Assembly: GCA_036583965.1 (NCBI GenBank)
Contig: JAZBQD010000064.1
Location: 206,745 to 270,744 of the forward strand
Direction: 5' to 3'
Source of the DNA: Prunella strophiata
Lineage: Eukaryota; Chordata; Aves; Passeriformes; Prunellidae
Length of the DNA: 64,000 bases
The notes under the pieces were generated by a model. It did no database searches. It was not told the origin of the DNA and saw only the letters and a list, made by a program, of their open reading frames with translations. Positions 10,102-22,630 of the stretch are shown piece by piece. The translations under genes and the position numbers were made by a program. The number at the start of each line of letters is the position of its first letter. Positions within the stretch are counted from its first letter, which is position 1.

Positions 10102-10702
10102 TGTGAAAAATGCATATTATATGATTTGCTGTTCACAAATATTAAAATTAATACTATATGTGTTATGTTGGAAAGTTATGCTGTATTAATCTATTTTAAG
10201 TAGTGTGGTAAATATAGTTTTTAGGCTATAGCATAATATTAAAATAGAAACTATGTGATGTAAGATACTTTTTGTAACTAGCTCAAGGAATGGAAAAGAT
10301 AATCAAGAAATTCTTCACATTATTCTATCTGGATAGCAATAAGAGCAACAAGGCACCAAGATACCAATAAAAGAATTATTGCCTCCTTATTGGGAAAGCT
10401 CAGACTTCGAGGAACCGAGAAGATTGATTTACAAGATGAGGGGGGGAAGCTAAAATTAAGCAGAAACACCCTAGTTTGAAAGGAATGTTTGAATCGTGTA
10501 TGAGATATATGAATATGCAATAGGCTATTGCTTTTAAGGGTTAATCCTTTGTTAGCAAGGTGTGCTTTGTGGCAGAATGCAAAGCACCTGGACATCATTA
10601 ATTCTTTGCTTTTTATTGTCTTTTATTGTCCTAATTTTTATCACTATTTTCCTTACTATTAAATTTCTAAAATTTTGACAAAAGTGAATGGCATTTTTCA
10701 CA
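10102..10702 (-). repeat. Family F element, inverted copy with 4-bp flanks GCTA
   Basis: The element starts TGTGAAAAATGC and ends GGCATTTTTCACA, so its termini are inverted repeats of about 11 bp. The sequence is the reverse complement of 17927-18544 with high identity; for example a 36-base block around the ATTCATATATCTC motif is identical. GCTA flanks it on both sides (10098-10101 and 10703-10706), a possible 4-bp target duplication. No coding sequence is present. It could be an LTR (TG...CA ends) or a non-autonomous DNA element; the short flank would suit a gamma-type LTR better than the 6-bp class II elements nearby. Confidence 0.7.
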
Positions 10703-10860
10703 GCTATTTCACTACTGTGTCTAAGCTTAATTAACAACAGAACTAAAAACTATATCTTTATAGCAAAGTTACTTTAACATCACACATATAGAATCCATTT
10801 TAATATTTGCAAAAAGCCAATATTATAATATGTATCTATAACAAAAAGTAAACCGTCGGG
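10703..10860 (+). repeat. Partial family F copy beside the inverted one
   Basis: The block around CACATATAGAATCCATTTTAA repeats the right end of family F in forward orientation. The inverted copy therefore appears to sit among broken forward copies. Confidence 0.5.
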
Positions 10861-11440
10861 AGAAATGAACCCCACACAATTACCTTGAGAGAGATTTCCG
10901 GTTGTAGTTGTCACTGAAATTGCGGGAAAAACAAAAACCCTCCTACAACATTTTTAGTTCTTAGAGAATCAAGGCATTACTTTATTCTAGCCAGGATGTT
11001 GTTCTGGCCAGGATGTGCAACAGAAATAATTTCATCCACACATAGACTGGGTGTGCAGAAAAAATCATTCTATGACACATGAATTTTACTAGATTTTTCA
11101 GATACTTATACAGTCAAAACCCATAGAAATTCATTGGTTCAATGTTCATTGGTCCCAAGTTATGCAGTTCTCAGTATCTGGTTTCCTATTGGTTACAGAT
11201 CTCATCGCCTCCAATGCTAACTAGGTCCTCATTCTTATCTCTGTTTTCCCAGACCTGGTGTCTCTGACCAGGTGATGTCTGGAGTTGATGTCTGTTAATG
11301 GTCATTGATGGTCATTATCTCTTGTGTATCTTCTGTGCTACTCCCAGTCTACTGAGATGTAAAGCTCATCAGGCCTCACCTGGTGAAACAATGCCCTGGA
11401 AAGAAACTTCGATTTCCTTCCCCTGGGGCAAAGGTGAACA
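10861..11440. other. Gene-free stretch
   Basis: No gene is seen. The sequence has the look of old LTR DNA (ACTTTATTC, paired CCAGGATG motifs) but I cannot assign a family. Confidence 0.4.
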
Positions 11441-11501
11441 TAGGTTGGACTTGATTATCTCTAAGGTCTTTTCCAACCTAGTTCATTCTGTGATTCTGTG
11501 A
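11441..11501 (+). repeat. CR1 LINE 3' tail
   Basis: The block TAGGTTGGACTTGATTATCT, then AAGGTCTTTTCCAACCTA and an ATTCTGTGATTCTGTG end, is the classic 3' end of avian CR1 with its short terminal repeat. Confidence 0.88.
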
Positions 11502-13531
11502 AAACTGACTAAAGTTAGATAAAAAAAATTAAATTTTGTATCATCTCCAACAGTTACAATTTAAAAGAAAGATTACAATAAATGCAATGATTCACAGAAA
11601 ACTGGCTTAAACCCACAAAGTCAGGGTACAACCTGACACCCTATTGGTCAGGGTGATGGTCAAAGTCCTATCAAGTGGTGGTTGCAGTCCAGTTGAAGTG
11701 ATGGTTGCAGTCGAAAGTGGTGGTCCTTTGGAAGTTCTGCTCCTCCTCTGATTCGTCCAGTGGTGGTGGTGTCCCCAGTCCCCAAACCTCGATATTATTT
11801 ATGCTCAGATTCAGGCAGGAATGCTCACTACCTCCCCCAGGGGGAGGAGTTTCACAATGGAATGATGCAATCCTTTGAGTCATAGGATATTTTTTTGAGT
11901 CCTTGATGGTCATTTCAGCTGCCTATTCTGCTGGTGACATTCAGTTCTTTATGGCCCATTAGCAGAGATGACATTCTCAGGATGTGTGGGACTGTGCTGG
12001 TGCTTCCCCATCATGCCTTTTTCTCTGGTCCTAAAATATGGGCTAGACACAGGGTGATAAAAAAGGATACCTTTATATGAGGATCCTCAGGTGCACAAAT
12101 CCTTCAGGTGGAATACGCTGAAAAAGCACCTTGCGTGTCACGCGTGTACAATTTTTATAGATTCTGCAAATTAGCATATCTGACAAGAACCCCCCAATTA
12201 GGAACCTGCCTGGTGAAGTAAACCCCCCAGCTCTAGTACCTTCTAGATTCTCCTCCCTTGGGATGAGATCCAGGCCCTGTTTACAAAAATATGTCTCAAA
12301 AAGCTGTTTTCAGCCTTGGTTTCTAAGAACCAAGATAGCATAGGGATCCTGGAATTTGTTTTGTCTTTCTGCCTAGGAAAATATTGAAACTGAGCTACAA
12401 TAAGAAGCTACAAAGCTACAAATATATGTGTAAAGAATTCAGAGAATATATAAAAGACAAAAAGGTAAAACCCAAAACGGCATCACCCAGAGGGAGTTAT
12501 CACAGCTGAGTCATTGGTGTGAAGAAAAATAAACACTACTCTGCCTCACAGGGTTTTCCTCTTTTTCCTTATCTCATTTAACACACAGTTTGTAGCTTGA
12601 GGTATCAGGTGTGCACTGGGCAGCTACTGCGACTGACAGTTACACCCACATATTGCTAAACTGGCACTCTTCTGTAACTGAGACATCTGCTTGCTTGGGA
12701 AGGTAGAATTAATTAATCAGGGAATTGCTGCGGTCCTTGGCCTCTGAAGCAATCTTGGCTGGCAGTGGGGAACAAAGAGTCAAATGCATCCCAAAATCTC
12801 ATCTCATCTAATAGACCTTGAAGATGGAAAAATACAATTTTGTCACACTGGATTAATTTTTCTTTGTCTTCCCACTGCATCAAATACCATGGATTAACAC
12901 TGCAGTGTCCCCAGAGCAGAAAGTTCCTTCACTTCCTAGTTAGGCACATTCAAAAGCAATTGAGTTAGCTAGGTTCATCCAGTGGCTCTCAGCAGTGGCC
13001 CTCAGCAGAGACAGGAACAGTCAGTCTGCATGACTCCAACCTACTGTGCCAAAGAAGCAAATCAGCCTAGTCTACAACCAGATGGCATTTATGCAGATCA
13101 AACTGCCTCAAATGAGGAGGATGTAAGTGGTCAAGTACAGAAGCAGTGAGAGGTGACGGCATTCCAAACCACTCTCCACCTACCACTGTCCAACCATAGC
13201 CAGTCACTCGAAATCTCAATATCTTGGGACAAATGGAAACTGTGGATTTAGGTGGTGGTCTGACCCTCCAAGTAGATCTTCAGCATATAACATGAATGAC
13301 GTTCACCAATTTTATGGCTTATGTACTCTGCCTGAAATCACAAAAGGAGCAGTTCTGTAGGAGATCAAAGCATATGACTACTTTTGACATTTCTGGTTTT
13401 GGGCAGTGTGTAGGCAAAATCAGTGCCACACATAGCAACCTGTAACAAATAAGTTGTTCAGAATTTCATTTTTAAAATCAGGAAAATATTAAAACTGGCT
13501 ATGATTTCATTTAAAGACTGAAACTCAAGTG
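11502..13531. other. Gene-free stretch, possible old LTR near 12040-12500
   Basis: No coding frame is supported. At 12040-12300 the sequence has features of antisense LTRs (a run ending in CTTTATATGAGGATCCTC). No second copy in the window confirms it. Confidence 0.4.
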
Positions 13532-14317
13532 TGTTGGTTTTGCATGGCCTGCTTTTTGGTAGTGGGGGGGGCACAGAAGGGGGCCTCTGTGAGAAGATGC
13601 TAGAAGCTTCCAACATGTCTGGCAGAGCCAATCCCTGTTGGCTCTGAAGATGGACATGCCGCTGGCCAAGCCTGGGCCAAAGAGAGATGATGGTAATGCC
13701 TCTGTGATAACATATTTAAGAAGAAAATCAAAACAAAGTGGGGTTGCAATATGAATTCCAGATAGAGAAGAGGAGGAGGGAAAACAACATGGAGACACCA
13801 AGTGACCCACACCACAGGAGTTTTGAGAAGACTGTCTGCCTGTGCAAGGGACTCACGTTGCAGCAGTTTTGGGAAGACTGCTGCTTGTGAGATTTGGAAC
13901 CATGTTGGAAAAGTTCACAGAGAACTGTCTCCAGTGGAAAGGACCCCACAGTGTAGCAGGGGAAGGACTCCTCTCCCTGAGCAGCCTAAGAAAACCTTGA
14001 GTGATGAACTGACCAAAACCCCCATCCCCCTGTCTCTCTGCACTGTCGGTGGGAAGAAGGAAGGGGCTGATGGAAGACAAGGTGTTTTTAAGGGTTTTTT
14101 TCCTTCTCATTATCCTCCTCTGATTTTATCAGTAATAAATTCATTTTGTACCTTTAAGTTGAGCCTGTTTTGCCTTTGGAGTGTTGTCTCCCAGTCCTTA
14201 TCTCAACTCCATGAAGCCTTCATTAAATTTCTCTCTCCTCTGCCCAGCTGTGGCAGGGGAGGGTGAGTGAGTGACTTTAGTGAGTGCCTGGCGTTTGGCC
14301 AGTGTCAAACCACAACA
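13532..14317 (+). repeat. LTR-like repeat, family B copy 2
   Basis: The most complete copy of the family starts TGTTGGTTTTGC and ends AAACCACAACA, giving TGTTG/CAACA inverted ends. It has an AATAAA signal in CAGTAATAAATTC near 14130. I found no matching target duplication. It matches 7545-8295, and a short piece of it is seen in reverse at 17490-17560. Confidence 0.68.
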
Positions 14318-14699
14318 CCAGGGAATAATTGTTTGGATCTATTCAAATCTGATTTTGAACATAGACAACATTCACATTAAGTCCATTCTGCTTCCCATGT
14401 TCCATTACTATCTTGTCTCATTATAAAGCAGCTAGACACATTCAGCCAGTTAAACAATTAACCATTTCAAATTGCACTGAGTAATACAGTATTTCTTGAA
14501 ATAATTCATTAGCTTTGTAGCTGTTCCTTGTAGGAAAGGGGGAATTCAGCCCCTCTTGACTTACATGCAATTTTCTCTGAGGTTCCTCGTGGGATTGTTT
14601 GTGGCATTCACATTCTCTGAACATGATTCCTTTGCCCAGGTTTCTTCTCCTGGGAAGCTGAAAGGCAGCGAGAAGCCTCAGAGAAAAGAAAAACAATTA
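14318..14699. other. Gene-free stretch, nothing recognised
   Basis: There is no supported gene or repeat. Part of it may belong to the upstream portion of the LTR that ends at 15003. Confidence 0.4.
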
Positions 14700-15003
14700 T
14701 TATCTCATTTGCTGCTCCTGTGTTGTGCCAAAGTGGAATGCAATATGGAGATTGTTTACCCAAAGTGATGGTGTTTTGTTTCCTTGGCCTATCAGGGCCA
14801 AGTGCGTGTCAAGACTGTCAGTCAGGAGACAGTCACGAGATTTTGTTCAGTTTGAATCTTGTTCAGTTTCAGTTTAGATGTAATACAGTATAGTGTAATA
14901 TAGTGTAGAAAAATATAGTATAATAAAGTAATTAATTAGCCTTCTAATATAATGGAGTCCTGCTCATTATTCTTCCCTGCCATGGGGCTTGCCTGCATTT
15001 ACA
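14700..15003 (+). repeat. LTR 3' part, family G
   Basis: The block with GGAGATTGTTTACCCAAAGTGATGG, then AATAAA at 14922-14927 and a TGCATTTACA end, has the layout of a common songbird retroviral LTR as I remember it. The left edge is uncertain. Confidence 0.6.
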
Positions 15004-17335
15004 ATATGTGTTCTCTATTATTTGCCCATCCTCTGACATCCTGAATCAGGCAGGTGAAAGCGCACCAGGGCAGGAATGATTTGCTGAGTGCTTAGCATGC
15101 TGGGGCACCATCCTGTTGAGGACCTTTGTGTGCAGCTATATCATGAGACCATTGCCAGACAGGATCCAGTTATGGTCCTGATCATGTCTGCAGCATGTAT
15201 TTCATTTGCTCCTATATACTTCAGTGTTATTCCTGTCTTATTGGAAGCTCTGTGGGCTTCCTTGGCTGTTGTCTCATCACCAGTAGCACTCACCTTGAAG
15301 CAGCACTTGGAGCAGATGCTAAATGGCCCAGATGGGGTCAGCAGGCAGAACAGGCTAGTGTGAGGCTAGCAGCTTGCTTTTTGAGTGGATTTATCTTTCT
15401 TTAAATTATTTTAATGTCATAAGGGGACAAAGTGCCTTAAAGATGAAGTGTCAAGGTAGATAAGAAAGGAGGGGTGAGATGTGATCTGTTTGTTTGCATG
15501 TCCAGACAAAGAGATGTCCCTCATGCTGTACAGAGCAGTATAGTGGTATAGAAAGGATCTTGGACCCCTTCCCCACATACACACACAGATGAACACACAC
15601 GTGCCACTCCACATATTCCTCTTCTGACACAATGTCCAGGATTTTCTAAAATGAAACTGGTCAGCCAAATTCCCCCTTGCATCAGGTTGGCAGCACAGCT
15701 GTCTGTTCTCAGCTCTCCACTGAAACCAAAGCTAATCCTGCTTGGCTCCACTCAAGCATAAAGAGCCAGGTAGATTACCCAACACAGCAACCCTACTAAT
15801 GACCAGACAAGATCTTCAGACTCTAAATTAGGCATACTTCTTCATGTCAAAGGCACATGCAGGCTACTTCATGCCCTCTCAGCCTCCTCTGCTCTATCTT
15901 GTTTCTTCAAGGAAATGTCTGTTGGGAAAATTCATGAAAAGCCAGCAGGAAGCTGTCTCTCCCCAAACTGTACCAGCCCTGCTGCCATTGCTAATGATTG
16001 CCTGTTGGCTCTGCAAACCATCACACCTGTACTCAGTGTGCTCAGTCACCCATAGCCACTTCATGGGAAGGAGGACAACAAACCACATGGGTGTATTTTG
16101 CTAGGTACAATGACAAAAAGTACAACAGCCAACTGAAATGGAAACTAAACAACTTATTTCAAATACTTGCAAATACCATGTAAATAGCATCATTTGAGCA
16201 CTGATATTTGTTTTTTCTTCATTTGTTCTTGTATGTTCCTTTCCCCCCATATTTTGCTGGGAGTGACTGTTAAAAACCCTTCCTCATTCTTCTGGTGCCC
16301 AAGAGTTGCCCTGAGTTAACTATTTTAATAGGATCAATATAGACTTTTTCATCAAGCTGTGTAGCCTTCCTGGAAGTTCATTGCACATACTGAATGCTGC
16401 AGGCAGCACAGGCAGTCCTGAACCTGGAGAGTCTTTTCATAGCCAGAGGCAGAAACTGCCAAGTGCTGAGGGCAAACTGCCTATCCTCTCTGATGGGGCC
16501 ATGCCCCCAATAAGCAGTGGCCTCAAGGTTGGGGAAGACATATGGGAACACAGTCCGGTAAGGAATACTTGGTTACCATACTGGAGTGTCTGGAATTACT
16601 GAGAAGGAAAGAGCATCTTAGCTTTTCATGCCCTGAGAATTCCCCAGGTGCATAGTTCCCAGGTTTCACACAAAGGTTAGCACAGTTGAGTCAATGGAGA
16701 ATTGTGATCTTGGGATTCATGCTCATTTGGGTGTACCATCAGCCAATATGGGGCAAACTTTGAAGAAAAATACCATTTACTTATCGAGGCTAGGTTGTAG
16801 TTCCTTCTCTCACTTCTTTACTGTGTTGGTTTATGTGTTTGATTGCAGCTTATATGAGAACTGTTTCAATTTGTGAAATCACAGATTTTTGTTAAAATCT
16901 CATACCCCAAAAGTCACATCTTCAGAAGTCCTTAAATCAGTCACATTTCTAGAAGGAACTTAGGTACTTAGAGTTTGGGGCCCTGGCCTTCAAATAAACA
17001 TCTGGAGGCTAAAACCAAAAGAGCTGGAAGCCTGGGAAAGGCCTCACTACCTAGAAATGGAGCTCACAAACTCCACCTGCTATGCCAGAAGGAAGCACTG
17101 AGCACAAAATGGGCACTAAAAATTCAATTCCCCCATTCTAATGGGTCTGATGGTTGGTGTGATGGATTTTATAGCCCAGAATTACTTCAGGACATTGTCA
17201 TCCAAACAGCTTCTTTGGGTGATGGTGGAAGTAGTAGTGGTTCATAATATTTGTAAGGCTCAGAAAGACGGTTTCCTTGCCTCAAAGCCTGAAATTAATC
17301 ATGTGCATCTCTACCACCTTCTAGGAGCTTGTCCC
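15004..17335. other. Gene-free stretch, nothing recognised
   Basis: Over 2 kb shows only short chance frames. No domain, no RNA gene and no repeat shared with the rest of the window was noticed. Confidence 0.45.
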
Positions 17336-17560
17336 AACATCCCAGGGCTGTGGTGGGGTTGACCCTGGCTGGATGCCAGGTGCCCACTAAGGTTGTGCTG
17401 TCATTACCCTCCTCAAGTGGACAGGAGAGAAAATAAAGCAAAAAGCTCATGAGTTGAGATAAATACAGGGAGGGATTGGACATGGGGGAAGCTTCTAGCA
17501 GCTGCTCAGAGGAGCCACCCTTCTAGCCCCCGTTACCAAAACCTGGCCATGCAAATCAAA
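17336..17560 (-). repeat. LTR fragments, families C and B
   Basis: GGTTGACCCTGGCTGG, then GCCAGGTGCCCACTAAG and a GAGATAAATACAGGGAGG block, is a widespread avian LTR motif also present at 22836-23000. Positions 17490-17560 read in reverse as the start of family B. Confidence 0.55.
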
Positions 17561-17926
17561 TAAAGATAGACTTCCATTCCTCCTGGTAGCCCTCACTTTT
17601 TGGCCACCAGCAACTCAGGATTCATAGCATCCAAGAGGAAGCTGAACTGTTGATTCATGCTTAAAATATTCAGCTGGGAACACTGGCATGGATGCTCCGA
17701 CCGCACTTACATTGCTTTAGGAATGTTCACTCCAAGCCACCAAGTGGAAGAAGAGGTTTAATAAGAAATTTCATATTGTTCAGATCCACACATTGCAATA
17801 GCCTTCAGCAAGAGCATAGAAATAATCACGGGGAGATCTATTGGAGGAAAAAAACAATTAACAAAAGTCCAGATTCATTGACTGAATGAGAAATCTGAGT
17901 TAAAGAGCATTAGTGCTTGTACATAG
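17561..17926. other. Gene-free stretch, nothing recognised
   Basis: No gene or repeat is supported. Confidence 0.4.
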
Positions 17927-18544
17927 TGTGAAAAATGCCATTCACTTGTGTTAAAATTCTAGAAGTTTAATAGTAATGAAAATAGTGATAAAAATTAGGA
18001 CAATAAGAATTTTGATGATCAAAGTTAGGACAATAAAAGACAATAAAAAAGAAAATAATTAATGATGTCCAGGTGCTTTGCATTCTGCCACAAAGCACGC
18101 TTTACTAACAAAGGATTAACCCTTAAAAGCAATAGCCTATTGCATATTCATATATCTCATACATGATTCAAACATTCCTTTCAAACTAGGGTGTTTCTGC
18201 TTAATTTCAGCTTCCCCCTCATATCTTGTAAATCAATCTTCTCGGTTCCTCGAAGTCTGAGCTTTCCCAATAAGGAGGCAATAATTCTTTTATTGGTATC
18301 TTGGTGTCTTGTTGCTGCTATCTCTATGTGAAGAATTTCTTGATTATCTTTTCCATTCCTTGAGCTAGTTACAAAAAGTATCTTACATCACATAGTTTCT
18401 ATTTTAATATTATGCTATAGCCTAAAAACTATATTTACCACACTACTTAAAATAGATTAATACAGCATAACTTTCCAACATAACACATATAGTATTAATT
18501 TTAATATTTGTGAACAGCAAATCATATAATATGCATTTTTCACA
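17927..18544 (+). repeat. Family F element, forward copy
   Basis: The 618-bp element runs from TGTGAAAAATGCC to GCATTTTTCACA with inverted ends. It pairs with the inverted copy at 10102-10702, about 7.2 kb away, and with 21259-21868. No clean target duplication flanks it. Confidence 0.7.
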
Positions 18545-19166
18545 TGAGCATTCAATAAAAAGCAAAGTGTGATGGTCCATTTAAAAGGCTTCATCAGGCC
18601 TTAAATGTCTTGGCAGAAAATAAAACCTGTAACCTTTTTTCTGAGTCAAGTGCCTTGTGTGAATTATACAGCCTTCTGAAGCATTGGCATCTTGTCTCAG
18701 AGCTGTGTATTTGTGGTCAGTGTGAAAAATTACTCTGATTTTGTATCTCATGCCAGAGAGTTATTAGTTCAATCCTCTTCCTGCCGAGTTCAATGAGCAC
18801 TTGTTCAACTCAGCCATTGCCAGCAGGAGAGCTGGGCAAAATTTGTAGGAATATGTAGTCTTCTTTCCAGGTTCCTCAGTCATGCTTATCACCATAACCT
18901 CTAGGCTTCTCTGATGTTTATTTGAGCCTCGAAAAGGTGGCCTTGGACATGTGTCCCCCTACTTTTACCTGTGTGGAAAGGAATGAGTTGGCACATCTTG
19001 CACTTGTACATCCTGGTAGGCATGCCACTTTCCCAAGACAAGTGAGAAAAGGTGCTTTTCTCTCCAGAGGAAATAAAATCCACAAGAGAAAAAAAAATTA
19101 TATCAGCACATTTCACACACAACAGGGAAGCAGAAGCAAAACAAATTAACTATTCAGGTTCCCCAG
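18545..19166. other. Gene-free stretch, nothing recognised
   Basis: No gene or repeat is supported. Confidence 0.4.
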
Positions 19167-19331
19167 TGTCTCAGTTTCATGTCAAATTTCAGGAGAAAAA
19201 CACCCTGAAATGAGTGTTTCCTCTAAGGAGAAAGGGCTTCAATAACTCCTTTTTTTTTTTTTTTTTTTTTTTTGCTAATGAGAGAAATGGATACCGGTGG
19301 GGTGAAAGTGGAAAAAAACCCCGTTTATTAA

Positions 19332-19364
<33 letters not shown>

Positions 19365-20351
19365 TGCTCACAAGGCACTGAAAAAGAAAGAAAAAAATTG
19401 AATAAATGTTAGATATTGAAATTGTGGAATCTTACCCTCCCCCACGAAACCCCATAACAGCCTTCTCTTGGCTACAAGCACTTTCCCCTTTGGTGTAGTT
19501 CTGGTTGCAGATGGCAGGGGCGCTGGTGGCTCCCAGCCAGGCAGGGCAGGTACAAAGATTCTCCTATGGCTGCAGGGGGCCCTGTGGCACGAGTTTCAGC
19601 CATCTCCCTCTCACGTGGACAATAGTGGATGCAGCCAGCAGGACGGGATGGAGAAGGGGCTTCCTTTACGAACCCCTAGGGGCAGCCGATCTCAGTGCCC
19701 CCTCTGGATAGCAAAAGGAGGTGTAGCAGGAACCTCAGGAGAAGCAAGCTGGAATGGCAGGACCTCCTGGAAGACAGAGGGTGAAAAGCTACAGTGTAGC
19801 ACAAACCCAGAGCAGTGGCAGAGGTACGGAGGGGGTTGGGCATTTGCAGCCCAGCTCCCAAACACAGTAGGGAAAAGGGTCTTTGGGATTTGTCACCAGC
19901 GCTAGTTGGTCCCTAGCTCCAGGCTGTGCGGAGGGTGGGGGGGCAGGCCCCCAGTGGGAAAACGAGGGTGTTCCTGTGTCTTGGTGGGGCACGCACTGAC
20001 TCTGGGCTTCCTGACAGCAGAGCAGCAAAAGAAGCCAAGCCAGCAAGCTCAGTCACAGGGCTGAAGCAAAAAAAAATCAAAAAGAAGCAGGCAAAACTCA
20101 CAGAAACAGCAGGATCCCTGGTCAGAGATACCGGCCGCATGTGTCCAGCTGAACAGCCCACACTGAAAGAGGAAGGGCAGCCTTTCGCCCTGCCCCCAAC
20201 TCCCTCCAGAAACCCCAACTTGGCTCCCAAATATAGTCCGAGAGCCAGGGAGGATGGGGGGTGGGGTGGGGACAGCAGCCACTCTAGGCACAAACAAAAC
20301 AAAACAGATCAAAACCCCCAGAAATTGTATGGGATAATAGTTCCCAACATT
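19167..20351 (-). repeat. Long antisense LTR, family A copy 1, with poly-T and poly-A runs
   Basis: The sequence shares with 21059, 32332 and 34802 the block TGGTGTAGTT followed by GGCAGGGGCGCTGGTGGCTC and GGCTGCAGGGGGC. It starts TGTCTCAG and may end at CCCAACA (20351), but no target duplication confirms this. A run of about 23 T (ending 19273) and a run of about 35 A (from 19328) lie close together and could fold back on each other. There is no coding capacity. Confidence 0.6.
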
Positions 20352-21058
20352 TTTTCACACTCTGGAGAATGTTTTTAACTAGGCCCTTTCCTGCCTTACT
20401 TGTCCCATGCTTGGCTTTTCCCTACAAGCCTTGTCTAGCACTGCAGAATGAGATTGGAACAGTTAGATCAACTTTTGTGGATCATTGCTAGCTCAATTCA
20501 ACTGATTTCCCACAAGAAACAAGGAAGGACTTTCAACCAGAAAATTGAATATCAGTTTATATGATAATTGATTGTACATGGGCTCCTATCCCTACTGGAG
20601 GCAGGAACATAATAATGCATCACAAACACTGCATACCTGCAGAAGGCTTAATTTTGGACCTGAATTCTAGTTGTGAATCTGTGGTGAGAAGTTATTAAGA
20701 AAAACAGTCTCTCCTAAATGAGAAGTTAATTTAAATACCTCTTGCACAGAAAAGACAAAGAAATCTTTATGTACTGTCAAAATCTTAACATACATTTCAG
20801 CAGCAAGTAGAACAAGCTCTGAAAATTTAAGAAAACAATGCACTATTTAAAAATACAGCTGCAAAATGTTTCACTCCCCAGAATCAATGTGAGATAAAAG
20901 AGAAAGACACACAGGAGACATCACAGGTTGCCAGGAAGAGAAGCAGGGTCAATATTTTCTGTTGTGAGGTGTGTTAGTCTGTTGAGTTGCCATAAAGGGA
21001 AACAATAATAACTCAGGCCTGGTGTCAAGCTAGGCTGGGATAACACTAAATGGTGGTG
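20352..21058. other. Gene-free stretch, nothing recognised
   Basis: No gene or repeat is supported. Confidence 0.4.
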
Positions 21059-22630
21059 TGTCTTGGTTTACAAGACAAGTGTCTGCTAGGGAAGGCAAAA
21101 AGCCTCCCTTGGAATGGAGAATGCAAACTGCCTCCCTCTGAATTATTAGAATTTTGAAATTCAGGGCCTCTTAGGCAAAGATATGGGAATAGGAATAACA
21201 GTTCGTTACTAGTATGTATAACAAGGCAAACCAAACAACAACAACCACAACATAAGTGTGTGATAAACGCCAATCACTCATTTTTAAAATTTTAAAAGTT
21301 TGATAGTAATAAAATGGCTATAAAAATAGTAATAAAATTAGAGAAATAAAAATGTGGACAATTAGGGTTAGTACAATACGAGGCAATAAGGACAAAGAAA
21401 TACAGATGTCTGGGTGCTCTGCTTTGTCAGAACACACCTTGCTAACAAAGGATTAATTCTTGAAAGGAATAGCCTGTTGCATATTCATATATCTCATACA
21501 ATATGCATAAATTCCATTCCAACAAAGGATTCTCTCTGGTCAGTGTCACCTTCTTCCTCTTAACCCCTTCGGCGTCTTCAGGGCTGAGTGAAGCAAGAGA
21601 AGTTAGTCTCTTCTGATAAGGGAGCAATAAATTCATTTTCTCTGAAAGATTTATGTATCCTGTGGCTGCTATCTCTGTGCAAATACCTAATTTCTCTCTC
21701 GAAAAATATCCCACATACAAAGTCTCCATTGTAACTACAAAAACTACAATTTAACCACAAAACTACATTTACCGTACTATTAAAATATTAATACAGCACT
21801 ACTAAGCAATACAACATAATACATATAGTATCTGCAAAAAGCCAATCATGTAATATGCATTTTTCACATCCAGGATGGAAGTAATAAACAGAACCAGGAA
21901 CCCCGTGACAGTCTTTTCGTCTGCGGCACTTTACTCTTTGGTGTAGTTACAGTCACAGCTGGTAGGGGCGCTGGCAGACTCCTGGTGGACAGGGCAGGTA
22001 CAGTGATCCCCACATGGCTGCAGGGGGAGCATGTGGCAATGGTGGCTCAGCCAAGATGGGAAGGGATGGAACAGAGGCTTTGCTTCACAAACCCTTGTAG
22101 CAGTCAATCTCAGTGCCCCTAGCAGGACTCTTGGAAGCAGCAGGCTGGAACGGCAGGGATGAGCAGAAATCTCGGGGCGGTGGAGGAGATGTATCAGAAC
22201 TCCATGGCAATAACTGGAACTTGTGGGATGCCCTGGTAGGGCAGGGGGATGTGGGGCCCAGCAGCAGAAAAAAGGTTCCCTGCCGGGTTATGGAGGTGGC
22301 AGGGAATTCCTTTCCCCAAACAACAGGTCTGACAGTTCTCCTCTTAAGCCCAGCATAGAGAGAGGCGTCCCCAACTCTCCAGCCCTCATCTCTTTACCTG
22401 CCTCTCTTTTTGTGGTTTCTTTGTTGTCCCATTTCCCCCCCCCCCCGCCCCCAAAACACTCCCAAAAAAACCCCCCACAGGAGCTCCCCCTCCCCACTGT
22501 CTCAAACACACAGCCATGGGTGATTCTTAGCAACTCAATCGGAAAAAATTCCACAAGTAACAGGGAAAGAAAAGACAAAAATCCCAACCCCCAACATGGT
22601 GATGCTTTGCTGGACACACTTTTTTATCCC
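21059..22630 (-). repeat. Long antisense LTR, family A copy 2, with nested family F
   Basis: The left edge TGTCTTGGTTTACAAGACAAG matches the edges at 32332 and 34802. After the nested element at 21259-21868 the LTR resumes with AAACAGAACCAGGAACC, present also near 35004. A poly-C run lies near 22435. The right edge is approximate. Confidence 0.68.
21259..21868 (+). repeat. Family F element, third copy, inside family A LTR
   Basis: The 610-bp copy has the same orientation as 17927-18544, with TGTGATAAACGCC at the left and GCATTTTTCACA at the right. It is more diverged. It interrupts a family A LTR, so family F was active after that LTR arrived. Confidence 0.68.

Noticed and set aside
12140..12160. 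CACGCGTG palindrome as a regulatory E-box type site
   Set aside because: A single short palindrome without a promoter or gene nearby is not evidence of function.
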